Source: an uncultured Collinsella sp. (GTDB taxonomy: Bacteria > Actinomycetota > Coriobacteriia > Coriobacteriales > Coriobacteriaceae). Taken from it: 11,142 bases of DNA. The notes beneath the pieces were generated by a model, which was not told the DNA's origin, did not search any database, and saw nothing but the letters and a program-made list of their open reading frames with translations. A program made the position numbers and the translations under genes. Within the stretch, counting starts at the first letter, position 1. Each line of letters starts with the position of its first letter. This document shows, one piece after another, positions 5,881-11,142 of the stretch. Where the stretch lies: assembly GCA_902493615.1 (NCBI GenBank), contig CABUQK010000062.1, positions 1 through 11,142 on the forward strand. Direction: 5' to 3'.

Positions 5881-6843
5881 TTAAAGGAATTCGCCTACTC
5901 GGTGGACTTCGGGTTCGAGGTCTACGTCGAACTGCTCTTTGACTTTGGCTTGGATGCCGCGGATGAGTTCGTCGACATCGGCGGCGGTGGCGTGGTCGGC
6001 GTTGACGATGAAGCCGCAGTGCTTTTCGCTTACCTGCGCGCCGCCGACAGCATGGCCGCGCAGGCCGGCATCCATGATGAGTTTGCCGGCAAAGTGGCCC
6101 TCGGGGCGTTTGAAGGTGGAGCCGGCACTCGGCATGTCGAGCGGCTGCTTGTCCTCGCGGCGCTGGCGGTAGTCGTCCATATCGGCCTTGATCATCGCGG
6201 CGTTGCCCGGGGCGAGATTGAAAGTGGCCGAAAGTACGATGAAGCCGTCGTCGGCGATGCGGCTCTTGCGATAGCCCAGGTTAAGCTCGTCGACATCGAA
6301 CTCGATGATGTTGCCGCTGCCACGGGTGCCGTCGTCGAGCTGGCGAGCGGGTTTGTAGACGCGCACGGACTCTAGCACATCGGCCATGCAGGCACCGTAG
6401 GCACCGGCGTTCATGTAGCAGGCGCCGCCGACCGATCCGGGAATGCCCGAGATGGGCTCCATGCCGGTAAGGCCGGCCTCGGCTGCCGCGGCAGCGACAT
6501 CGGAAAGCAGCGCACCGGCGGCTGCCGTAACGTGCGTGCCATCGACGGTGATGTCGGAGAGGCCCTCGCCCAGCGCCACGACGACGCCGCGGATACCCTT
6601 GTCGCCGACGAGCAGGTCGGAGCCGTTGCCCACGATGGTGAGCGGCAGATCGCAGCGATAGCAGGTGTCAAGCGTGGCGACGAGTCCCTGCTCGGTATCG
6701 GGCGTGACAAAGACATCGGCCGGGCCGCCGATCTTAAACGTGGTGTGCTCGCGCATGGGCTCGCTCATGAGCACGTTGTCCTCACCGGCAACACCGGCAA
6801 GCGCGCAGAGCAGGTCCTCGTTAAAAAAGTCATTTTCGTGCAT
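5881..6843 (-). CDS. murB: UDP-N-acetylenolpyruvoylglucosamine reductase
   Basis: MurB reduces UDP-GlcNAc-enolpyruvate to UDP-MurNAc with NADPH and bound FAD, the second committed step of peptidoglycan precursor synthesis, in the cytoplasm. The ATG at 6843 gives 320 residues, the usual size of type II MurB; an upstream start at 6933 would add 30 unlike residues and run into a palindrome. AAGGCGG lies 8 bases before the ATG. FAD-binding features are TTFKIGGPAD (34-43), GNGSDLLV (72-79) and GIPGSVGGACYMNAGAYG (133-150). YRKSR (191-195) carries the conserved Tyr-Arg, GSTFKRPEG (241-249) the catalytic Ser242, and EPEVHRVG (310-317) the catalytic Glu312. The GSTFKRP form and the absence of the extra Tyr loop fit type II. 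The gene is convergent with another cell-wall gene and divergent from the regulator. Confidence 0.97.
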   Translation of the reverse strand: MHENDFFNEDLLCALAGVAGEDNVLMSEPMREHTTFKIGGPADVFVTPDTEQGLVATLDTCYRCDLPLTIVGNGSDLLVGDKGIRGVVVALGEGLSDITVDGTHVTAAAGALLSDVAAAAAEAGLTGMEPISGIPGSVGGACYMNAGAYGACMADVLESVRVYKPARQLDDGTRGSGNIIEFDVDELNLGYRKSRIADDGFIVLSATFNLAPGNAAMIKADMDDYRQRREDKQPLDMPSAGSTFKRPEGHFAGKLIMDAGLRGHAVGGAQVSEKHCGFIVNADHATAADVDELIRGIQAKVKEQFDVDLEPEVHRVGEFL

Positions 6844-6886
6844 ACGAATATCCGCCTTATGGTGGTCGTTTTCATCAATCGAATGC

Positions 6887-6892
6887 AATATA
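6887..6892 (-). promoter_or_regulatory. possible -10 of murB
   Basis: On the minus strand this reads TATATT, about 44 bases before the murB ATG. The nearest -35-like TTGCAC (6917-6912) is 19 bases upstream and lies in the arm of the 6909-6974 palindrome, so folding or protein binding there could affect murB. The match is weak. Confidence 0.3.
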
Positions 6893-6908
6893 CCCCACCC
6901 AGATGGAT

Positions 6909-6974
6909 TTGGTGCAAAGTAACCTGGGCCCAACGCACCACATGGTGCAAAGGGGCCAGGTTACTTTGCACCAA
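6909..6974. repeat. 19-bp-arm palindrome between murB and the lacI-type gene
   Basis: The arms TTGGTGCAAAGTAACCTGG (6909-6927) and its exact complement at 6956-6974 are perfect. Inside, GCACC and GGTGC (about 6935-6948) form a smaller hairpin, and GGTGCAAAG occurs again at 6944-6952, so the sequence is built from repeats of one short motif. It sits in a divergent promoter region, which argues against a terminator role and for an operator or an intergenic repeat. Confidence 0.8.
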
Positions 6975-7005
6975 TCGCGGCGATAAAACAGCCGTCTACC
7001 GGATT

Positions 7006-7021
7006 GGTAAAGTGTTTATCA
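7006..7021. promoter_or_regulatory. possible autoregulatory operator of the LacI-type gene
   Basis: GGTAAAGTGTTTATC is an imperfect dyad whose right half, read on the minus strand, is TGATAAACA, close to the TGATAAAAC half-site of the xfp operators. A further GATAAAAC half-site lies at 6982-6989. Both are upstream of the TATACT at 7043. The dyad has an odd centre, unlike the xfp sites, so the assignment is tentative. Confidence 0.35.
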
Positions 7022-7042
7022 TCGAGGTGGAGGGACGGTCGC

Positions 7043-7048
7043 TATACT
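7043..7048 (+). promoter_or_regulatory. possible -10 of the lacI-type gene
   Basis: TATACT lies 35 bases before the ATG at 7084. No good -35 is present at 16-18 bases. The AT-rich TTTATC at 7015-7020 is too far away. Confidence 0.35.
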
Positions 7049-7083
7049 TTCAAGAGATTGCGCGAATACTCGGAAGGAGCGAG

Positions 7084-8112
7084 ATGGGAAACAAAGCTAC
7101 TCTCAAGCAGATTGCCCAGGAGGTGGGGCTTTCCCCCTCGTCGGTCTCGCTTGTTCTCAACAATCGGCCTTGTCGCATCTCGGAAGAAAACCGCAAGCGC
7201 ATCAAAGAGGTCGCGGCGCGCAACCACTATGTTCCCAACCAGATTGCGCGCAGCCTGGTCATGCGCGAGTCGCGCACGCTGGGCCTTATCGTTCCCAACA
7301 TCGAGAGCCGTTTTTTTGCCTCGCTCGCTGGCAGCCTGGAAAAGCGCTGCCGCGAGGACGGCTACGCGCTTTTTATTACCAGCTCGGGCGGAAGCGCCGA
7401 GGACGATCTAGAGCTCCTGCGCCAGCTGGTGACGCGCGGCGTCGATGGTGTGTTTTTGGTCGTGGGCGACGAATTCTCGGACGACCGCGCTTTGCGCGAA
7501 GAAGTCAGCCATCTGCCCATCCCGGCGGTAATGGTTGACCGTGCCATTGAGGGACTCGAGTGCGACAAGGTGATGTTCGACCACGAGATGGGCGGCTACA
7601 TGGCTACCCGCTATTTGATTGAGCAGGGTCACTGTCGTATTGCCTGCCTGGTTAACGCGCGCCGTTCCAATACGGGTCGCAAGCGACTTGCCGGCTATGA
7701 GCGCGCGCTTCGTGAGGCGGGGCTGCCCATTGATGCACTTCTTGAGTTTGAGAGCGAGTATTACATTCCGAGTGCCTACGAGGCCTCGGAGGCGGTGCTT
7801 GCGACCGATGCCACCGCCGTGTTCGCAAGCTCGGACAACATTGCTCTCGGCCTGCTCAAGCGCCTACATGAGATGGGGAAGAGCATTCCGGGCGATATCT
7901 CGGTGGTGAGCTACGACAACTCGGCTGCTGATGTGCTGTTTGAGCCGGCACTGACCGCGATCGAGCAAGATCCGAGCGTGCTGGCCGAGCATGCCTTTAG
8001 CTGTATGGCAAAACGCTTGGCCGGTAAGGGCGGCAAGCGTGCCGATGAAGTCGTCCTGGAGCCTGTGCTCATCGTGAAGGACAGCGTGCTCAAGGTTACA
8101 AAACACAACTAA
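7084..8112 (+). CDS. LacI-family transcriptional regulator
   Basis: This 342-residue repressor-type protein has the standard LacI layout. The N-terminal helix-turn-helix (TLKQIAQEVGLSPSSVSLVL, 6-25) is followed by RISEENRKRIKEVAARNHYVPN and a hinge helix ending in ARSLVMR (55-61). The periplasmic-binding-protein-like effector domain runs from TLGLIVPNIESRFFASL onward and includes VFASSDNIALGLLKRLHEMG, IPGDISVVSYDN and ALTAIEQDP. ATG 7084 was chosen because AAGGAG precedes it and the conserved domain starts there; the frame stays open far upstream but reads across murB in antisense. The ligand cannot be read from sequence, though a sugar or sugar phosphate is usual. It lies directly upstream of xfp, with matching palindromic operators between them, so it probably controls xfp and perhaps itself. 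Confidence 0.95.
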   Translation: MGNKATLKQIAQEVGLSPSSVSLVLNNRPCRISEENRKRIKEVAARNHYVPNQIARSLVMRESRTLGLIVPNIESRFFASLAGSLEKRCREDGYALFITSSGGSAEDDLELLRQLVTRGVDGVFLVVGDEFSDDRALREEVSHLPIPAVMVDRAIEGLECDKVMFDHEMGGYMATRYLIEQGHCRIACLVNARRSNTGRKRLAGYERALREAGLPIDALLEFESEYYIPSAYEASEAVLATDATAVFASSDNIALGLLKRLHEMGKSIPGDISVVSYDNSAADVLFEPALTAIEQDPSVLAEHAFSCMAKRLAGKGGKRADEVVLEPVLIVKDSVLKVTKHN

Positions 8113-8210
8113 ACGCGTTTGTCGATTTGCATATCAGGAATATGAAGAACTTGTGACAAATAATGTCGCAGGCCAATGTCTGGTTTTGTCAGGTTAATGG
8201 CGAACCGGAA

Positions 8211-8228
8211 TGATAAAACGTTTTTTCA
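8211..8228. promoter_or_regulatory. LacI-type operator 1 upstream of xfp
   Basis: TGATAAAACGTTTTTTCA contains the palindrome AAAACGTTTT with a central CG, the usual form for LacI-family sites. It shares TGATAAAACGTTTT with a second site 21 bp downstream, two helical turns away. Confidence 0.7.
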
Positions 8229-8231
8229 TAC

Positions 8232-8249
8232 TGATAAAACGTTTTAGCA
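8232..8249. promoter_or_regulatory. LacI-type operator 2 upstream of xfp
   Basis: TGATAAAACGTTTTAGCA repeats operator 1 and ends 3 bases before the TATACT -10, in the spacer where bound repressor would block RNA polymerase. Being on the same helix face as operator 1, the pair could bind two dimers cooperatively. Confidence 0.7.
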
Positions 8250-8251
8250 AA

Positions 8252-8257
8252 TATACT
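8252..8257 (+). promoter_or_regulatory. probable -10 of xfp
   Basis: TATACT lies 59 bases before the xfp ATG and directly after operator 2. The -35 is not recognisable at 16-18 bases. An alternative promoter is TTGTCA (8186-8191) with AATGAT (8209-8214) at 17 bases, which overlaps operator 1. Confidence 0.45.
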
Positions 8258-8293
8258 TGTCCCAACGAAAGGTCGCCATATCGGAGGGTGACC

Positions 8294-8323
8294 ATGCAGC
8301 GAAGGGACATAAACAATGGCTAA
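8294..8323 (+). CDS. possible 9-codon leader ORF overlapping the xfp start
   Basis: ATG at 8294, 5 bases after a strong GGAGGG (8283-8288), opens a frame encoding MQRRDINNG and closes with TAA at 8321-8323. The stop overlaps the xfp start (ATGGCTAA). The upstream ribosome binding site is at least as strong as the AAGGGA 8 bases before xfp itself. Translational coupling or a small regulatory leader is plausible. A chance ATG is the alternative. Confidence 0.35.
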   Translation: MQRRDINNG

Positions 8324-10844
8324 AACTCTGGGAACGCCATGGCAAAAGCTGAGACACGAGGTGCCGGCTTCCGAGCTCGAGGGTGTCGATCTGTATTGGC
8401 GCGCATCGAACTACCTGTCCGTCGGCCAGATCTACCTTCGCTCCAACCCGCTGATGCGCACCGACTTTGTCGACGAGAAAACCGGTGAGGTGCGCGACTT
8501 TGGTCGCCCGGACGTTAAGCACCGCCTGGTCGGTCACTGGGGCACCACGCCCGGCATCAACTTCCTGTTCGGTCATGTCAACCGCCTCATCGCCGATCAC
8601 AACCAGAATGCTATCTTCTTGATGGGCCCTGGTCACGGTGGCCCCGCCGGTACTGCTCAGTCGCTGCTCGACGGTACTTACCGCGAGATTCGCCCCGACA
8701 TCACCAATGACGAGGCCGGCCTACAGAAGTTCTTCCGCCAGTTCTCCTATCCCGGCGGCATCCCGAGTCACTTTGCGCCCGAGACGCCCGGTTCCATCCA
8801 CGAGGGCGGCGAGCTCGGCTACACGCTCAGCCACGCCTACGGCGCCGTCATGGACAACCCGAGCCTGCTGGCCGTGGCCGTGGTGGGCGACGGCGAGTCC
8901 GAGACCGGTCCGCTCGCGACCTCTTGGCAGTCCAACAAGCTCGTGAATCCGGCAACCGACGGTATCGTTCTGCCGATCCTGCACCTCAACGGCTACAAGA
9001 TCGCCAACCCCACCATCCTCGCCCGCGTGTCCGACGAAGAGCTCACCAAGTTCTTTGAGGGCATGGGCTATAAACCGCATTTCTTTGTCGCCGGCTTTGA
9101 CGACGAGAGCCATGCGAGCATTCACGAGCGTTTCGCCGCCCTGTTCGAGCAGGTCTTTGACGAGATCTGCGACATCAAGGCCGCCGCACAGGCCCAAGCT
9201 GCCGCGGGCGAGACCGTGGTCCGCCCGGCCTATCCCATGATCGTGTTCCGTACGCCCAAAGGTTGGACCTGCCCCAAGCAGATTGACGGCAAGAAGACCG
9301 AGGACTCCTGGCGCGCCCATCAGGTGCCGCTCGCGAGCGCCAAAGACACCCACGAGCACTTCCGCGTGCTGCGCGAGTGGCTGCGCTCCTACAAGCCCGA
9401 GGAGCTCTTTACGCCCGAGGGTCAGGTGCGCCCCGAGGTGACGGCCTTTATGCCGACCGGCGAGCTGCGCATCGGCGCCAACCCCAACGCGAACGGCGGC
9501 AAGGTGCGCCGCGAGCTCGAGCTGCCCGATATTCATGCCCACGAGGTCCCCGTCGCAACTAATGGTCATGGCTGGGGCTCCACTGAGGCCGCCCGCGTCT
9601 TTGGTGAGTACACCGCCGACGTCCTGGCAAATAACATGGACGACTTCCGCATCTTTGGTCCCGACGAGACCGCTTCCAACCGCCTGCAGGATGCCTACAA
9701 GGTGACTAAGAAGCAGTGGGACGCCGGCTTCTACGAGGACGAGGCCAACGACGAGCTGCTGGCAGGTTCCGGTAAGGTTGTCGAGCAGCTGTCCGAGCAC
9801 CAGTGCGAGGGCTTCCTCGAGGCCTACGTGCTCACCGGCCGCTCCGGCGTGTGGAGCTCCTACGAGAGCTTTGTCCACGTGGTCGATTCCATGGTCAACC
9901 AGCACTGCAAGTGGCTCGAGGCCACCAAGCGCGAGATTCCGTGGCGTGCCCCCATCAGCGGCCTCAACATTTTGCTGTCGAGCCATGTCTGGCGCCAGGA
10001 CCATAACGGTTTCTCTCACCAGGATCCCGGCTTTATCGACCTGCTGCTCAACAAGGCCAACGACACGCATATCGTGAATGCTTACTATCCGGCTGACGCC
10101 AACATGGCGCTTGCTGTGGCCGAGCGTGTTTACCAGTCCACCGACTGCGTCAACGCCATCTTCTGCGGCAAGCAGCCCGCCCCCACTTTCCAGACGGTCG
10201 ACGAGGCCCGCGCCGAGCTCGCCGAGGGCGTTGCGACTTGGGAGTGGGCATCGACCGCCGACTCGCTCGCCGAGGCTGACGTCGTGGTTGCCACGTGCGG
10301 CGACGTGTCGACGCTCGAGGCTCTGGCTGCAACCGACATGCTGCGTGAGCTGGGCATTAAGGTGCGGTTCGTCAACGTGGTCGATCTGCTCAAGATCCAG
10401 AACGTCTGCGAGAACGACCAAGCCATCAGCGATGAGCGCTGGACTGAGCTGTTTGGCTGCGGCGATAAGCCCGTGCTCTTTGCATTCCACGCCTATGCTG
10501 GCACGATTCGCCGTCTGATTTGGAACCGACCCGGCCACGACGCCTTCCGCGTCCACGGCTACGAGGAGAAAGGCTCCACGACAACGCCGTTCGACATGCT
10601 GCGCCTGAACAACATGGACCGTTGGGCACTGGCCGCCGACGTGCTGCGCATGGTTGACGCCGATAAGTTTGCCGAGCAGATTGACGAGTGGGAGGCATTC
10701 CGCACCGAGGCCTTTGAGTTCGCGTGCGATGAGGGCTACGATCACCCGGCCTTCACCGACTGGGTCTGGCCCGACGCCGCAGCCGCAACTGCTGCCGACG
10801 GCGCGCTCTCCGCAACGCAGATGACCGCAGGCGACAACGAGTAG
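8316..10844 (+). CDS. xfp: xylulose-5-phosphate/fructose-6-phosphate phosphoketolase
   Basis: This thiamine-diphosphate enzyme splits xylulose 5-phosphate (and in many bacteria fructose 6-phosphate) with phosphate into acetyl phosphate and an aldose phosphate, the key step of the phosphoketolase and bifid pathways. The 842 residues match the usual length of about 790-830. Visible motifs are DLYWRASNYLSVGQIYLRSN (25-44), GHWGTTPGINFLFGHVNRL (73-91), GPGHGGPA (104-111), SYPGGIPSHFAPETPGS (144-160) and the diphosphate-binding GDGESETGPLATSW (191-204). Further on are RIFGPDETASNRL (445-457), LEAYVLTGRSGVWSSYESF (501-519), NILLSSHVWRQDHNGFSHQD (551-570) and a C-terminal transketolase-like domain with FHAYAGTIRRLIWNRPGH. 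The start follows AAGGGA by 8 bases. Adjacent LacI-type operators suggest carbon-source control. Substrate preference cannot be told from these motifs. Confidence 0.97.
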   Translation: MAKTLGTPWQKLRHEVPASELEGVDLYWRASNYLSVGQIYLRSNPLMRTDFVDEKTGEVRDFGRPDVKHRLVGHWGTTPGINFLFGHVNRLIADHNQNAIFLMGPGHGGPAGTAQSLLDGTYREIRPDITNDEAGLQKFFRQFSYPGGIPSHFAPETPGSIHEGGELGYTLSHAYGAVMDNPSLLAVAVVGDGESETGPLATSWQSNKLVNPATDGIVLPILHLNGYKIANPTILARVSDEELTKFFEGMGYKPHFFVAGFDDESHASIHERFAALFEQVFDEICDIKAAAQAQAAAGETVVRPAYPMIVFRTPKGWTCPKQIDGKKTEDSWRAHQVPLASAKDTHEHFRVLREWLRSYKPEELFTPEGQVRPEVTAFMPTGELRIGANPNANGGKVRRELELPDIHAHEVPVATNGHGWGSTEAARVFGEYTADVLANNMDDFRIFGPDETASNRLQDAYKVTKKQWDAGFYEDEANDELLAGSGKVVEQLSEHQCEGFLEAYVLTGRSGVWSSYESFVHVVDSMVNQHCKWLEATKREIPWRAPISGLNILLSSHVWRQDHNGFSHQDPGFIDLLLNKANDTHIVNAYYPADANMALAVAERVYQSTDCVNAIFCGKQPAPTFQTVDEARAELAEGVATWEWASTADSLAEADVVVATCGDVSTLEALAATDMLRELGIKVRFVNVVDLLKIQNVCENDQAISDERWTELFGCGDKPVLFAFHAYAGTIRRLIWNRPGHDAFRVHGYEEKGSTTTPFDMLRLNNMDRWALAADVLRMVDADKFAEQIDEWEAFRTEAFEFACDEGYDHPAFTDWVWPDAAAATAADGALSATQMTAGDNE

Positions 10845-10870
10845 GTAGGCATCCGGGACGGTCTCGCGCT

Positions 10871-10956
10871 GGGGCCGCCTCCAGGCGGGTTGCCTTGGTC
10901 TGAGAAGTGGGCTTCGCGAACTTCTCAGACCAAGGCAACCCGCCCGGAGGCGGCCC
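10871..10956. repeat. large palindrome downstream of xfp (element copy 1)
   Basis: The arms at 10872-10908 and 10920-10956 are complementary at 36 of 37 positions around an 11-base loop (GGGCTTCGCGA). The element begins 27 bases after the xfp stop. As RNA it would be a very stable hairpin, but no T-run follows directly; a T6 occurs near 10988-10993. It could terminate or stabilise xfp mRNA, or be a mobile palindromic repeat, since a second copy lies nearby. Confidence 0.88.
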
Positions 10957-11063
10957 TCTCGACCGTTTCGATATGCGGGGGCTGATTCTTTTTTATGTAA
11001 TGGGGATTTTGCTTACGCTGCCTTGGAAACTGTGCATCTAACTATGGTCAGCCAAGACTACAT
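10957..11063. other. spacer between two inverted palindromic elements
   Basis: No convincing gene or RNA is seen. The stretch is more AT-rich than its surroundings, with a T6 run (10988-10993). It separates two copies of the same palindrome lying in opposite orientation. Confidence 0.4.
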
Positions 11064-11142
11064 TGCCGGGGTGGGGTGCTTGGTTTTGGAAGTTCGCGAA
11101 GCCCACTTCTCAGACCAAGGCAACCCGCCTGGAGGCGGCCCC
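11064..11142. repeat. second, inverted and partly decayed copy of the palindromic element
   Basis: Bases 11089-11142 are the exact reverse complement of 10871-10924 (54 bases), up to the window edge. The preceding stretch (GGGGTGGGGTGCTTGGTTTTGG, about 11068-11088) is a degraded version of the opposite arm, with deletions and substitutions. It therefore looks like a full element in which one arm has decayed. It may continue beyond the window. Confidence 0.75.

Noticed and set aside
6532..7083. Plus-strand open frame extending the LacI-type gene about 180 codons upstream
   Set aside because: It runs antisense through murB and the palindrome. The LacI domain and a good ribosome binding site mark the ATG at 7084 as the start.
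8118..8175. Possible Rex-like redox operator (TTGTGAC...GTCGCAG) and CATAT/ATATG dyad between lacI and xfp
   Set aside because: The second half deviates from TTCACAA and the spacing is off; too weak to call a site.
8721..10745. A 674-codon minus-strand open frame opposite xfp
   Set aside because: It is a codon-bias shadow: xfp is a complete, well-conserved enzyme on the plus strand, and the antisense translation shows no domain.

Overview
The window looks like a chromosomal segment of a GC-rich Actinomycetota, most likely a Collinsella-like member of the Coriobacteriia. This is an inference from high GC, codon use and gene content; no marker gene here proves it. Five housekeeping or metabolic genes are confidently recognisable: UDP-glucose 4-epimerase (galE), a secreted PcsB-like/CHAP peptidoglycan hydrolase, MurB, a LacI-family regulator and a phosphoketolase (xfp).

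Left part (1-3030): an accessory islet. It opens with the frame-broken 3' end of a transposase-like gene. A two-gene minus-strand operon follows, encoding an ABC/OLD-type AAA ATPase (1126-2424) and a translationally coupled small protein (465-1133) that carries a cysteine cluster and a PD-(D/E)xK-like motif. On the far side is a truncated IS3-family orfA. The operon has visibly lower GC than its surroundings and lies between mobile-element relics, so it reads as an imported ATPase-nuclease module, plausibly anti-phage. I cannot assign it to a named system.

Middle (2973-6843): galE on the minus strand, followed downstream by two hairpins and a strong terminator at which the IS3 relic breaks off. 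A divergent intergenic region separates galE from the plus-strand hydrolase gene. That gene converges on murB across a spacer holding a 31-bp inverted repeat and two terminators.

Right part (6844-11142): murB and the lacI-type gene are divergent around a 19-bp-arm palindrome. The regulator lies just upstream of xfp on the same strand. Two near-identical palindromic operators centred on AAAACGTTTT, 21 bp apart, lie between them, so local control of phosphoketolase by this regulator is the simplest reading. A 9-codon leader ORF with a strong ribosome binding site overlaps the xfp start. The window ends in a pair of large, mutually inverted palindromic elements.

A recurring theme is that most intergenic gaps carry an unusually long, nearly perfect palindrome, each with a different sequence.
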